64,000 bases of DNA, from contig JADZCV010000004.1 of NCBI GenBank assembly GCA_020851375.1, positions 1 to 64,000 on the forward strand, in the 5' to 3' direction. Position 1 is the stretch's first letter; every line of letters starts with the position of its first letter. A program made the position numbers and the translations under genes. The stretch comes from Nitrospirota bacterium. GTDB taxonomy: Bacteria; Nitrospirota; 9FT-COMBO-42-15; HDB-SIOI813. A model generated the notes under the pieces. That model was not told the DNA's origin. It worked only from the letters and a program-made list of their open reading frames with translations, and did no database searches. Shown in pieces: positions 1-8,798 of the stretch.

Positions 1-131
1 AGAGGGGCGAAATAAAGGGAGTTTTTGGTGTGGATCTGAAATTCGAAGATGTAGTGAAGATTGACAGGCGAATGGTGGCAGGTACTGTATCAGCAGGTGA
101 AAAGGGCGGCGTTGAAGGGGAGATAATTTAG
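1..131 (+). CDS. C-terminal fragment of an unidentified protein (5' end outside window)
   Basis: An open frame runs in from the left edge and ends at TAG 129-131, encoding about 42 residues that end in GEKGGVEGEII. I do not recognise the family from this tail. It lies 39 nt upstream of mdh on the same strand, so it may belong to the same rTCA operon, but nothing in the fragment shows a function. Only the frame and the stop codon support it. Confidence 0.5.
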   Translation, partial: RGEIKGVFGVDLKFEDVVKIDRRMVAGTVSAGEKGGVEGEII

Positions 132-170
132 GCGTCAGTCAGGAGTAAAGCTATTCCGGAGGTGAAAGTG

Positions 171-1109
171 GTGCGTCGTAATAAAATAACTATAGTAGGT
201 TCCGGGAATGTAGGTGCATCTGCGGCCCAGAGGATTATGGAGAAATCTCTCGGAGATGTTGTATTAATTGATATCATAGAGGGGATTCCGCAAGGTAAGG
301 CGCTTGATATACTTGAAGCTGCATCTTTGAGTTGTTCTGATGTACATGTTACTGGAACCAATAACTATGATGACACGGCTGGGTCCGACATAGTAGTCAT
401 TACAGCGGGTCTTGCAAGAAAACCTGGCATGAGCCGCAGAGACCTGCTGGAAAAGAATGCAGGCATAGTAAAGGGTGTAACATCAGAAGTCGTGAAGAGG
501 TCTCCTGACTCTATACTTATTGTAGTGACAAACCCAATGGACCTGATGGCATATGTTTCGTATACTGTCTCAGGTTTTCCAAAACATCGTGTAATAGGAA
601 TGGGTGGTGTTCTTGATTCCTCGCGCTTTAAGTGTTTTATTGCATCTGAACTGAATGTATCTTCCGACAATATTCAGGCATTTGTTCTTGGCGGGCATGG
701 AGATCTTATGGTGCCTCTTGCGAGATTTTCAACTGTAGCCGGGATCCCTATAACTGACCTGCTGTCAAAGGCATGCATTGACAAGATGGCAGAACGTACA
801 AAGTTTGGAGGCGGGGAGATTGTAGAACTGCTTAAGACAGGAAGCGCCTATGTCGCCCCGGCAGCTTCCATAGTTGAAATGGTTGAGGCAATACTCCGTG
901 ACAGGAAAAAGATAATGCCGTGTTCAGCTTATCTGGATGGAGAGTATGGTATGAAGGGGATATTTTCAGGTGTGCCTGTAAAACTTGGGAGCAAGGGGAT
1001 AGAAGATATTATTGAAATAAAGCTTACAGATGAAGAGAAGGATGCCTTTTCCAGGTCTGCAGAAATGATAAGGAGCGGAGTAGAGGAGCTGAAGGAATTT
1101 CTAAAATGA
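171..1109 (+). CDS. mdh: Malate dehydrogenase (NAD-dependent, LDH-like type)
   Basis: Interconverts malate and oxaloacetate in the cytoplasm, here probably in the reductive TCA direction. The N-terminal Rossmann motif GSGNVG is followed by the acidic segment LIDIIEG. The substrate loop [12 protein letters not shown] carries the arginines that select dicarboxylic substrates. VVTNPMD and the catalytic GGHGD histidine are present, and the length of about 312 aa is normal. Three in-frame GTG codons occur (162, 168, 171). GGAGG at 158-162 sits 8 nt before the GTG at 171, so I chose 171; 168 is also possible. The stop overlaps the fumarase alpha start in an ATGA junction, which implies translational coupling. 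Confidence 0.93.
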   Translation: MRRNKITIVGSGNVGASAAQRIMEKSLGDVVLIDIIEGIPQGKALDILEAASLSCSDVHVTGTNNYDDTAGSDIVVITAGLARKPGMSRRDLLEKNAGIVKGVTSEVVKRSPDSILIVVTNPMDLMAYVSYTVSGFPKHRVIGMGGVLDSSRFKCFIASELNVSSDNIQAFVLGGHGDLMVPLARFSTVAGIPITDLLSKACIDKMAERTKFGGGEIVELLKTGSAYVAPAASIVEMVEAILRDRKKIMPCSAYLDGEYGMKGIFSGVPVKLGSKGIEDIIEIKLTDEEKDAFSRSAEMIRSGVEELKEFLK

Positions 1110-1951
1110 GACGCATTCATTTTAACGACATTGTAGATAAGGTCAGGGACATGTGTATGGATGCGAATTACAACCTCAGCGCAGATGTCACTGCGGCGTA
1201 TGAAAAGGCGCTTGAAACAGAGAGGTCTCCCCTTGGGCAGGAGGTCCTCAGGCAGATTATTCAAAATTCTGAGATAGCAGCGAAGGAGGCAATGCCGCTT
1301 TGCCAGGATACAGGTCTTGCTGTATTTTTCGTAGAGATTGGTCAGGATGTATCCATTGCAGGCGGCCTTTTGAGTGATGCCATAAATGAAGGAGTGAGGC
1401 AGGGGTACAGTAAGGGATATCTCCGGAAATCTGTTGTCGAAGAACCTGTTTTCAACAGGAGAAATACCTCAGACAACACTCCGGCCATTATCCATACTGA
1501 AATTGTTGCAGGTGAGGAGATCAGGATCAAACTGGATATTGCAGGCGGCGGTTGTGAAAATATGGCAGCGCTGAAGATGCTTCGTCCTGCTGATGGAATA
1601 GAAGGGGTGAAGAACTTTGTTGTTGATTCTGTGAGAAATGCTGCTGCAAATCCCTGCCCGCCTGTAGTCGTGGGGGTGGGCATAGGGGGTGACTTTGAAA
1701 AGGCGGCGATCCTTGCAAAAAAAGCCCTGTTAAGACCTGTGGGTCAGCCTAATGCAAGGATGGATGTGGCAGCCCTTGAGGAAGACCTCCTTAAGAGGGT
1801 TAATCAGACCGGCATCGGGCCGGTAGGCCTTGGCGGCACTACAACGGCCTTTGCAGTGCACGTTGAGGTGCACCCATGCCATATCGCAAGCCTTCCCGTA
1901 GCTGTAAATATTGGATGTCATTCCAGCAGGCATAAGAGTATAGTGATTTAG
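1106..1951 (+). CDS. Class I fumarate hydratase, alpha subunit
   Basis: Iron-sulfur fumarase alpha chain, which with the next gene reversibly hydrates fumarate to malate. In family terms it is the N-terminal half of FumA/TtdA; the two-subunit form is common in anaerobes and rTCA organisms. Three cluster cysteines are visible in [19 protein letters not shown] and [11 protein letters not shown], and [12 protein letters not shown] is also conserved. The length of 281 aa is normal. The ATG overlaps the mdh stop (ATGA). Tartrate dehydratase is a close relative that sequence alone does not fully exclude, but linkage to mdh favours fumarase. Confidence 0.9.
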   Translation: MRRIHFNDIVDKVRDMCMDANYNLSADVTAAYEKALETERSPLGQEVLRQIIQNSEIAAKEAMPLCQDTGLAVFFVEIGQDVSIAGGLLSDAINEGVRQGYSKGYLRKSVVEEPVFNRRNTSDNTPAIIHTEIVAGEEIRIKLDIAGGGCENMAALKMLRPADGIEGVKNFVVDSVRNAAANPCPPVVVGVGIGGDFEKAAILAKKALLRPVGQPNARMDVAALEEDLLKRVNQTGIGPVGLGGTTTAFAVHVEVHPCHIASLPVAVNIGCHSSRHKSIVI

Positions 1952-1965
1952 AGAAAGCAGGTGCT

Positions 1966-2520
1966 ATGTCAGTTAAAAAGTTAAAGACTCCATTGACAGA
2001 TGCTGTAATTTCAGACCTCAGGGCCGGCGACAGGATAGAAATCAGCGGTGTTTTGTATACAGCAAGGGATGCTGCTCACAAGAGACTTGTTCAGATGATC
2101 AGGGATGGGGAGAAGTTGCCCTTTGATCTTGCCGGGCAGGTAATATATTTTGTCGGCCCCACACCTGCAAAACCAGGGATGCCTATAGGGTCAGCAGGCC
2201 CCACTACAAGCGGAAGGATGGATCCGTATTCTCCGTTCCTTATAGAGCACGGACTTAAAGGAATGATCGGCAAGGGTGGCCGGGGCAAAGAAGTGGTAGA
2301 GGCAATGCTCAGACACAAATGTGTCTATTTTGCAGCAATCGGCGGCGTTGCTGCACTACTGTCGAAAAAGATTAAGAAGGCTGAAGTTATAGCCTTTGAT
2401 GACCTTGGTACGGAGGCTGTTCGTAGGATCGAAGTGGAAGACTTTCCAGTTATCGTCATAAATGACATACATGGCGGTGACATGTATAAAAAAGGCATGT
2501 CTGAGTATTCAATCTCTTAA
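1966..2520 (+). CDS. Class I fumarate hydratase, beta subunit
   Basis: Second subunit of the Fe-S fumarase, equivalent to the C-terminal half of FumA/TtdB (184 aa). The signature is MPIGSAGPTTSGRMDPY, followed by GKGGRGKEVVEAM, which resembles the substrate-binding region of the family. It starts 14 nt after the alpha subunit and is certainly co-transcribed with it. Together with mdh these genes convert oxaloacetate to fumarate through malate in the reductive direction, which agrees with the ATP-citrate lyase 40 kb downstream. Confidence 0.9.
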   Translation: MSVKKLKTPLTDAVISDLRAGDRIEISGVLYTARDAAHKRLVQMIRDGEKLPFDLAGQVIYFVGPTPAKPGMPIGSAGPTTSGRMDPYSPFLIEHGLKGMIGKGGRGKEVVEAMLRHKCVYFAAIGGVAALLSKKIKKAEVIAFDDLGTEAVRRIEVEDFPVIVINDIHGGDMYKKGMSEYSIS

Positions 2521-2558
2521 CCTTTTTTAAAAAACATGCAAGATTCGTGCTTATTTTC

Positions 2559-2587
2559 TTTACTTGAATACCTGTTTGTGATATAGT
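2559..2587 (+). promoter_or_regulatory. Probable sigma-70 promoter for lptCAB-rpoN
   Basis: TTTACT (2559-2564) and TATAGT (2582-2587) are separated by 17 bp, about 25 bp before the lptC start. It is the only good match in the 92-bp gap after the fumarase genes. Confidence 0.45.
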
Positions 2588-2612
2588 TCAGTCCGAATCG
2601 TTCTCCAAAATC

Positions 2613-3176
2613 ATGCGTATTACAAGTAAATGGAAGCTCCTGATTGGGATAATATATATTGCTCTGTTTACTGTAATTGTTGCGGGTTTTCTTGCGGGTG
2701 ATAAAGATGTCCACAAAAGGCAATCGGTTATGCAGACTCTGGGGGATACAGCACAAAAGATAGAGGACTTCTATCTAACCAGGATCGCCAACTCTAAAAT
2801 AGAGTGGGAAGTGGGGGCGAGAAACGCCACGATAGCAAGCGGGGAGGAAGATGCCGTGCTGCAGAATATAAATATTACCCACATGACCCCTTCCGGCTCA
2901 ACCATAGTATTAACTGCGGATAATGGAAGATACAATGTAGGTACTAACTCTTTCTTTATTGAAAAGGGAGAGAATGACGTTAGCATAAGAATAGCGCAGG
3001 ATATAGTGATTAATGTCGGAGACCTTGTCTGGTCAGATGAGGACAGACAGGTTCGAAGTTCCGGAATGGTTCGTGTTACGGGCCAGACTTTTGTTCTTGA
3101 TGGTGAAGAACTTGTAGCGGACCTCGACACTGGAGTTTATGAGATCAGGAAAAATATCAAGGCAAGGATTTGGTAG
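2613..3176 (+). CDS. lptC: LPS export protein LptC (periplasmic bridge component)
   Basis: Inner-membrane anchored, periplasmic component of the Lpt machine that moves lipopolysaccharide to the outer membrane. A single N-terminal transmembrane helix (about residues 8-26, LLIGIIYIALFTVIVAG) is followed by a beta-jellyroll-type sequence with the typical patterns MTPSGSTIVLTADNGRY and ARIW. The length of 187 aa is usual. Its end overlaps the start of lptA by 38 nt. LptC sequences diverge strongly, so the call rests largely on the lptC-lptA-lptB order. Confidence 0.85.
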   Translation: MRITSKWKLLIGIIYIALFTVIVAGFLAGDKDVHKRQSVMQTLGDTAQKIEDFYLTRIANSKIEWEVGARNATIASGEEDAVLQNINITHMTPSGSTIVLTADNGRYNVGTNSFFIEKGENDVSIRIAQDIVINVGDLVWSDEDRQVRSSGMVRVTGQTFVLDGEELVADLDTGVYEIRKNIKARIW

Positions 3177-3696
3177 GCGCCGGACTCTGGCTGTTTTCAT
3201 GTCCATTGTCATGCTGCTTGCTTTGCCGGTAGTTTGTACAGGCCAGAATGATTCTGTAACCAGGTTTGTCAGTCAGGATCAGGGGAGGCCGCTTACCATT
3301 ACTTCAAGCAGGATGATACTGAATAATCAGTTAAATACGATAATATTTGAGGGTAATGTCACTATTGCGCAGGATGCGATGACACTTAAGGCCGATACAG
3401 TGGATGCAGTGTTTGAACCTGCAGCAGGATCAGAAAGTAGCCATACAGAAGGAGCAGAAAGGAAGAGGACCCTTTCTACTATAACTGCCACAGGAGATAT
3501 AAAGTTTATTCAGGGATTGAGGACAGTCTATGCAAACAGGGCTGTCTATTTCAAGAAAGATGAAAAGGTCGTTTTTACAGGTTCTCCAAATATCCGGGAG
3601 GGACAGGACGAATTAAGAGGAGAGAAAATAACAGTATTTATTCTGGAAGACAGGGTCGTTGTTGAAGGAGGAGAAGCAATAATACATCCAAAGTAG
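3139..3696 (+). CDS. lptA: LPS transport protein LptA (OstA-like)
   Basis: Periplasmic beta-jellyroll protein that bridges LptC and LptD. A signal peptide (RRRTLAVFMSIVMLLALP, cleavage near VCTGQ) is followed by the OstA-like repeats PLTITSSRMILNNQ, FEGNVTIAQDAMTLKADTV and FTGSPNIREGQDELRGEKI. The length of 185 aa fits. The ATG at 3139 lies inside lptC. An internal ATG at 3199 would shorten the positively charged n-region, so I keep the upstream start. The gene ends 4 nt before lptB. Confidence 0.87.
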   Translation: MRSGKISRQGFGRRRTLAVFMSIVMLLALPVVCTGQNDSVTRFVSQDQGRPLTITSSRMILNNQLNTIIFEGNVTIAQDAMTLKADTVDAVFEPAAGSESSHTEGAERKRTLSTITATGDIKFIQGLRTVYANRAVYFKKDEKVVFTGSPNIREGQDELRGEKITVFILEDRVVVEGGEAIIHPK

Positions 3697-3700
3697 GTGA

Positions 3701-4435
3701 GTGATGACCAGCCTTAGGATTGAGAATATAGAGAAATACTATAAAAACCGAAAAGCAGTAGATAACGTAAGTATAACGGTTAATCAGGGGGAGGTAGTAG
3801 GGGTTCTTGGTCCTAACGGGGCAGGAAAGACTACTATATTTTCTGTCATAATCGGATTATTAAAACCTACTTCAGGCCGCATATTACTTGGGGATATGGA
3901 TATCACATATCTCCCTACATATAAGAGGGCAAGGCTTGGTTTATGCTACCTTCCACAGGAACCGTCAATATTCAGAAAACTGACAGTGGAAGAAAATATT
4001 ATGGCCATACTTGAGTTTCAGGCTATGTCTTCATATGAGCGCACTGACACTTTAAATCGTCTGATGAAAGAGCTCAATATAAATAATCTGGCAGGCCAGC
4101 CGGCCAATACACTGTCGGGCGGCGAGAGAAGGCGAGTTGAAATCGCCCGTGCGCTTGCCTCTTCTCCTGCCTTTATCTTCCTTGACGAGCCGTTCGCCGG
4201 CATAGATCCCATTTCTATAATTGACCTGCAGCATATCATCAGTCAGTTGAAAAACAGGAATATAGGTGTCCTGATAACAGACCATAATGTTCAGCATACG
4301 CTTGAAGTATGCGACAGGGTTTACATATTAAATGAGGGTGTGATACTTAAATCCGGCACTCCGCATGATATTGCATCGAGCGTTGAAGTCAAGGCCAAAT
4401 ATCTCGGGGAGAGATTTAAGCTTGATAATCTTTAG
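3701..4435 (+). CDS. lptB: LPS export ABC transporter ATPase LptB
   Basis: Cytoplasmic ATPase that powers LPS extraction with LptF/LptG, which are not in the window. Walker A GPNGAGKTT is at about residues 37-45. The LptB-typical segment YLPQEPSIFRKLTVEENI contains the Q-loop. The ABC signature is LSGGERRRVEIARAL, Walker B is FIFLDEPFAGIDP, and the H-loop is TDHN. The start is GTG 3701 or ATG 3704. It is the third gene of the lpt run and lies 24 nt before rpoN, the linkage seen in many diderms. Confidence 0.94.
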   Translation: MMTSLRIENIEKYYKNRKAVDNVSITVNQGEVVGVLGPNGAGKTTIFSVIIGLLKPTSGRILLGDMDITYLPTYKRARLGLCYLPQEPSIFRKLTVEENIMAILEFQAMSSYERTDTLNRLMKELNINNLAGQPANTLSGGERRRVEIARALASSPAFIFLDEPFAGIDPISIIDLQHIISQLKNRNIGVLITDHNVQHTLEVCDRVYILNEGVILKSGTPHDIASSVEVKAKYLGERFKLDNL

Positions 4436-4459
4436 AAATCAACATCAGGAGGGGACGCG

Positions 4460-5914
4460 ATGGACACGAAATTAGACCTTAGACTTACACAGAAACTTAT
4501 CATGACCCCTCAGCTCCAGCAGGCCATAAAATTACTTCAACTGTCGAAGCTTGAACTGGAACAGACGGTTAATCAGGCCCTTCTTGAGAATCCCTTTCTC
4601 GATGAGGCACAGGTTGAAACAACGGAAACAGAGGAGGATGAGGCTTATAAGACGACTTCTGCGTCTGAGCTTGCCTCGAAGCCTGAAGACGATGAAGGAG
4701 GGGCCCTCTCGCCCCTTGATGGAGAAAATCTTAAATGGGGAGAATATTTATCTGACGATGGCTTTGATAATAAGGAGACGGGATATTATAAGGATAACGA
4801 AGAAGATGGAATGACCTATGATCAGATGTTGACAAGACCTTCATCCCTGTCTGATCACCTGTCGTGGCAGTTGAACCTTGCAACCTCTGATCCGGATATT
4901 ATTAAGGCCGGTGATATTATCATTGGGAATCTCGATGACAATGGATACCTTCAATCCTCTCTTGAAGAGGTAACAGCCGCAAGCGGAGTATCAGTTGAAA
5001 AGGCCGGTGAGGCATTAAGCCTTCTGCAGCAGTTTGATCCCCCCGGCATTGCAGCAAGGGACTTGCGCGAGTGCCTGCTTATCCAGCTGGCACAGCTTGG
5101 CGTAAAAGGAACGATCGTAGAGACTATTGTTTCAGAGCATCTCTCTGATTTTGAGAAAAAGCGGTTTCCTGCCATCGCCCGCAGGCTTGGCATTACCCTG
5201 GAAGATCTGGCTCATGCCCTGAAGGTCATCGAGAGGCTTGAACCAAAGCCAGGCAGATTATTCTATGCATCGGACAATCTTGCTATAATTCCTGATGTCT
5301 TTGTAGTCAAGCATGAGGGAGAATATGTGGTATTGCTGAATGATGATGGTATTCCGAGACTTAAACTCAATCCCACATACAGACGGATGCTCAGGGGTGG
5401 TACTGAAATTGCTGATGAGGCAAAAGGATACCTTGAAGAGAAATTCCGTTCTGCCATCTGGATGATCAGAAGCATTGAACAGCGCAACAGGACAATTTAT
5501 AAGGTGGCACAAAGCATAGTTAAATGTCAGGAGGACTTTCTTGAGAAAGGTATAAATAACCTGAAGCCCCTGACGCTGAGAGAGATTGCAGAGGATATTA
5601 ACATGCATGAATCTACTGTAAGCCGTGTCACGCATAATAAATATATATGTACACCTCAGGGCATATTTGAATTAAAATACTTTTTCAGCAGCGGCCTTAA
5701 TACAAGTGACGGAAATAGTTGTTCGTCAAAAAGTGTCAGGGACATGATCCACAAGCTTATTACGGATGAAAACCACCAGAAGCCGTTCAGTGACCAGCAG
5801 ATTATGGAATATCTGAAAGGACAGCAGATTGAAATAGCAAGAAGGACTGTAGCCAAGTACAGGAAAGAATTAAAGATACCTTCTGCGAGCAGGCGTAGAA
5901 AACTATCAATATGA
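4460..5914 (+). CDS. rpoN: RNA polymerase sigma-54 factor
   Basis: Alternative sigma factor that reads -24/-12 promoters and needs AAA+ activators. Region I is the glutamine- and leucine-rich N terminus (LTQKLIMTPQLQQAIKLLQL). An acidic region II spans about residues 50-110. The core-binding region follows, then the HTH (LTLREIAEDINMHESTVSRV), and the RpoN box ARRTVAKYR lies near the C terminus. The length of 484 aa is normal. A strong AGGAGG precedes the ATG. The usual hpf and ptsN genes are absent, and rpoN overlaps rapZ directly (ATGA). A likely cognate activator lies at 15794-17365. Confidence 0.95.
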   Translation: MDTKLDLRLTQKLIMTPQLQQAIKLLQLSKLELEQTVNQALLENPFLDEAQVETTETEEDEAYKTTSASELASKPEDDEGGALSPLDGENLKWGEYLSDDGFDNKETGYYKDNEEDGMTYDQMLTRPSSLSDHLSWQLNLATSDPDIIKAGDIIIGNLDDNGYLQSSLEEVTAASGVSVEKAGEALSLLQQFDPPGIAARDLRECLLIQLAQLGVKGTIVETIVSEHLSDFEKKRFPAIARRLGITLEDLAHALKVIERLEPKPGRLFYASDNLAIIPDVFVVKHEGEYVVLLNDDGIPRLKLNPTYRRMLRGGTEIADEAKGYLEEKFRSAIWMIRSIEQRNRTIYKVAQSIVKCQEDFLEKGINNLKPLTLREIAEDINMHESTVSRVTHNKYICTPQGIFELKYFFSSGLNTSDGNSCSSKSVRDMIHKLITDENHQKPFSDQQIMEYLKGQQIEIARRTVAKYRKELKIPSASRRRKLSI

Positions 5915-6789
5915 GATTTAACAATCTCCGAGTTGTCGTTATCAGCGGCCTGTCCGGGGCAGGCAGGAGCAGCGCACTCAAATGTTTCGAAGACCTTGGT
6001 TTTTTCTGCATAGACAATCTTCCTCCGCAATTACTTCCCAAATTTGTTGAATTGTGCACTCAGGCCAGGACTGATATCAGCAAGATTGCACTCGGGATCG
6101 ATATCCGTGAGCGTGATTTTTTTTCTGAGTTCGAAAATGTTCTGAGTGAGTTGATGGCAGCAGGGTTCCCGATTGAAATAGTCTATCTTGAGGCACGGGA
6201 CGAGATGCTAGTGCGGCGATTCAGTGAAACGAGGAGGCCTCACCCGCTGGCGATGAACAGGTCTGTCATAGACGGGATAAGGCTTGAGAGGGACATGCTC
6301 AGGTGGCTGCGTGACAAGGCCACACTGATAATTGACACTTCGGATTTCAGCATCCACCAGCTGAAGAACGAGGTCCTGAGGCATTTCTTTGAGGCTGAGA
6401 AGAATAAGAAAATAATGGTAAATATAATTTCCTTCGGTTTTAAATATGGGGTTCCATATGATGTTGACCTCCTGTTTGACATAAGGTTTCTTCCCAATCC
6501 CAATTTCGTGACTAATCTCAAGCCCTTGTCCGGCAGGGACAGAGAGGTCTCAGAATATCTTGAGGCAAGTCCTGTGACAGTGACCTTTCTGGAGAAATTC
6601 TTTCCCTTTATTGAATTTCTGATGTCACAGTATGAACAGGAAGGGAGATATTATCTGAGTATAGGCATTGGCTGTACAGGCGGCCGTCACAGGTCAGTAT
6701 TCATCGCTGAGACGCTTCAAAGACATATTGAGCACATGGGTTATGATACTGCATTACGTCACAGAGATATCGAAAGGGTAAAGGTGTAA
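5911..6789 (+). CDS. rapZ: RNase adapter / nucleotide-binding protein RapZ (YvcJ family)
   Basis: P-loop protein. In E. coli RapZ guides RNase E to the GlmZ sRNA, while roles elsewhere are less clear. Walker A GLSGAGRSS is at about residues 14-22, the family segment FFCIDNLPPQLLP follows, and the C-terminal signature is SIGIGCTGGRHRSVF. The length of 292 aa is normal. The gene overlaps the rpoN stop and is followed 3 nt later by ubiX. Confidence 0.92.
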   Translation: MRFNNLRVVVISGLSGAGRSSALKCFEDLGFFCIDNLPPQLLPKFVELCTQARTDISKIALGIDIRERDFFSEFENVLSELMAAGFPIEIVYLEARDEMLVRRFSETRRPHPLAMNRSVIDGIRLERDMLRWLRDKATLIIDTSDFSIHQLKNEVLRHFFEAEKNKKIMVNIISFGFKYGVPYDVDLLFDIRFLPNPNFVTNLKPLSGRDREVSEYLEASPVTVTFLEKFFPFIEFLMSQYEQEGRYYLSIGIGCTGGRHRSVFIAETLQRHIEHMGYDTALRHRDIERVKV

Positions 6790-6792
6790 CAG

Positions 6793-7395
6793 ATGCCTTC
6801 TTATATCGTCGCGATAACAGGGGCAAGCGGGGCGGTCTACGGAACGCGCCTGATATCCTTCCTGGTCAAACATGGTTTTACTGTGCATCTGACTGTTACT
6901 AAAGAGGCATGGTGGATACTTAAAGATGAGGCAGAATTGTTTGCTGAAGGCACAGAAGATGAAATCAGATCATCATTGTGCGGCTATTTTGGGGTGTCAC
7001 GCGAGATGCTTTATTATTATGATGAAAATAACATGAAGTCACCCATATCCAGCGGTTCGTTTCGCAGTAATGGAATGATTATTGTCCCTTGTTCTATGAA
7101 AACAGTTGCATCAGTAGCATCCGGAGTATCGTCTAATCTTGTCGGACGTTCTGCCGATGTTATATTAAAGGAGCAGAGGAAGCTGATTATAGTTCCGAGA
7201 GAAACGCCATTGAACACGGTGCATCTTAAAAACCTCCTTACCCTTTCAGAAATGGGAGTTCATATTATCCCGGCCATGCCGGCCTTCTACAACAAGCCGG
7301 AGACCATAGCAGATATGGTGGCATTTATTGTAGGACGCATTCTTGATGCGCTCTCTATTGACAATCAAATATACAGCAGATGGGATGGGAGGTAA
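6793..7395 (+). CDS. ubiX: Flavin prenyltransferase UbiX
   Basis: Makes prenylated FMN, the cofactor of UbiD-type decarboxylases. The flavoprotein signature IVAITGASGAVYG is at the N terminus. The family motif region VPCSMKTVASVASG carries the cysteine and serine residues, and LIIVPRETPLNTVHL is diagnostic. The length of 200 aa fits. It is last in the lpt-rpoN-rapZ run, and a promoter for the next operon follows. No ubiD lies in the window, so the partner decarboxylase is unknown. Confidence 0.92.
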   Translation: MPSYIVAITGASGAVYGTRLISFLVKHGFTVHLTVTKEAWWILKDEAELFAEGTEDEIRSSLCGYFGVSREMLYYYDENNMKSPISSGSFRSNGMIIVPCSMKTVASVASGVSSNLVGRSADVILKEQRKLIIVPRETPLNTVHLKNLLTLSEMGVHIIPAMPAFYNKPETIADMVAFIVGRILDALSIDNQIYSRWDGR

Positions 7396-7401
7396 AAGGT
7401 C

Positions 7402-7430
7402 TTGACTACTGTAATTATATTAAGTATAGT
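7402..7430 (+). promoter_or_regulatory. Strong sigma-70 promoter for the pil operon
   Basis: TTGACT (7402-7407) and TATAGT (7425-7430) are separated by exactly 17 bp in an AT-rich stretch just after ubiX. A leader of about 100 nt follows before the first gene. Confidence 0.7.
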
Positions 7431-7451
7431 TACTATAGTTTTTAATCCGGA

Positions 7452-7528
7452 GGGTTCAGGTCAAGCCCCTTTGTCTCCGCAATTCAATGAATGCCTGAAC
7501 CCATAAATAAAATATTGCCGGAGACAAA
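7452..7528 (+). promoter_or_regulatory. Leader with two interleaved inverted repeats (possible pseudoknot)
   Basis: A 9-bp perfect inverted repeat (7452-7460 GGGTTCAGG with 7494-7502 CCTGAACCC) interleaves with a 10-bp perfect one (7470-7479 TTTGTCTCCG with 7519-7528 CGGAGACAAA) in A-B-A'-B' order. That is the topology of an H-type pseudoknot or of two mutually exclusive hairpins. It ends 12 nt before the first start codon. I match it to no known riboswitch class. Confidence 0.5.
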
Positions 7529-7540
7529 TCATTCTGAGAG

Positions 7541-7732
7541 ATGAGCAAAGACAAGAAGTATTATGCAAATGACATATGCAAACTATTTGATATCTCAAAA
7601 GCAACACTGTTTCGGTGGGAGAATGCAGGATTGATTTCGAATATCAGCAGGGACTGGCGTAACTGGCGCATTTACAGCAGGGACAACATTGAAGAAATAA
7701 GACAGATTATTCATTCAAAGGAAAAGAGATAA
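7541..7732 (+). CDS. Small MerR-like helix-turn-helix protein
   Basis: A 63-residue protein that is essentially one MerR-type winged HTH (YYANDICKLFDISKATLFRW, then WRIYSRDNIEEIRQII). No effector or dimerisation domain follows. It is first in the pil operon, 4 nt before pilM, so it is a candidate local regulator of pilus genes. The ribosome binding site is poor: GAGAG directly abuts the ATG, which may fit the structured leader just upstream. The DNA target is unknown. Confidence 0.75.
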   Translation: MSKDKKYYANDICKLFDISKATLFRWENAGLISNISRDWRNWRIYSRDNIEEIRQIIHSKEKR

Positions 7733-7736
7733 AGTA

Positions 7737-8798
7737 ATGTTCTTCCGCAAAAAGAAAGCTGCGATCGGCATAGATATTGGTTCAAGTTCAATTAAAGTAA
7801 TTCAGTTGACAGAATCAGAGGGGCGTTATACTCTTAACAAATTTGGAATTGCCGCACTGGCCCCTGAGATAATTGTTGACGGAACCGTGATGGATTCAGT
7901 AAGGTGTATTGAGACATTGCAGAATCTTATAAAGGAACAGGACATCACAATAAAGGATGCCGTTATATCCGTGTCCGGTAATTCAGTTATAGTAAAAAGA
8001 GTGACTTTGCCGCAGATGTCTGAAGATGAACTTGCTGAATCCATTAAATGGGAAGCAGAACAGTACATCCCCTTCGACATCAACGAAGTAAACATGGACT
8101 TTCAGATTCTGAATACTTTTACAGGCGCTGATGGAAAGCAGCAGATGAATGTCCTCCTGGCTGCTGTAAAGAAAGACAAGCTCACAGATTATTCTTCTCT
8201 TATTATTGAGGCAGGCCTGACCCCGGTAATAGTAGATATTGATTCATTTGCGATAGAGAATATGTATAACGCCAATTATGATATAAACGAGAATGAGACT
8301 GTTGCGCTCATTAACATAGGCGCCGGCATTACTAATATCAATATCCTGCAGGGGAGTATGTTTGCATTTACAAGAGATATCTCCATAGGCGGCAACAGAT
8401 ATACTGAATCCATACAAAAAGATCTCGGGCTTTCCTTTGATGATGCTGAAAAGATCAAGAAGGGAGAAACTGCTGAGGGTCCTGACACCTCTGACATTGA
8501 TTCAATCATCGAGAACGTCTCAACAGAGATTACAAGTGAGATTACAAGGTCTTTTGGTTACTTCAAGGCAACTATGGGGAGTGAGAACATTAACAAGGTG
8601 CTTCTCAGCGGAGGGTCGTCAAAGATACGGAATCTGAATTCGTTCCTGCAGGAGAGGCTTGAACTTCCTGTGGAATTTATTAATCCATTCAGAATGATTG
8701 ATATACCTCCTTCATTTGACTCGGATTATATCAATAGTATTGCCCCGCTTGCAGCTGTAGCTGTGGGACTTGGGCTAAGAAGGCTGGATAACAGATGA
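7737..8798 (+). CDS. pilM: Type IV pilus inner-membrane platform protein PilM
   Basis: Actin-like cytoplasmic ATPase fold that couples the pilus motor to PilN. The motif AIGIDIGSSSIKVIQL is the phosphate-1 region. WEAEQYIPFDINEV is typical of PilM, and LLSGGSSKIRNLNSFLQE is the second nucleotide-binding region. The length of 353 aa is usual. It overlaps pilN by 4 nt (ATGA). Confidence 0.94.
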   Translation: MFFRKKKAAIGIDIGSSSIKVIQLTESEGRYTLNKFGIAALAPEIIVDGTVMDSVRCIETLQNLIKEQDITIKDAVISVSGNSVIVKRVTLPQMSEDELAESIKWEAEQYIPFDINEVNMDFQILNTFTGADGKQQMNVLLAAVKKDKLTDYSSLIIEAGLTPVIVDIDSFAIENMYNANYDINENETVALINIGAGITNINILQGSMFAFTRDISIGGNRYTESIQKDLGLSFDDAEKIKKGETAEGPDTSDIDSIIENVSTEITSEITRSFGYFKATMGSENINKVLLSGGSSKIRNLNSFLQERLELPVEFINPFRMIDIPPSFDSDYINSIAPLAAVAVGLGLRRLDNR

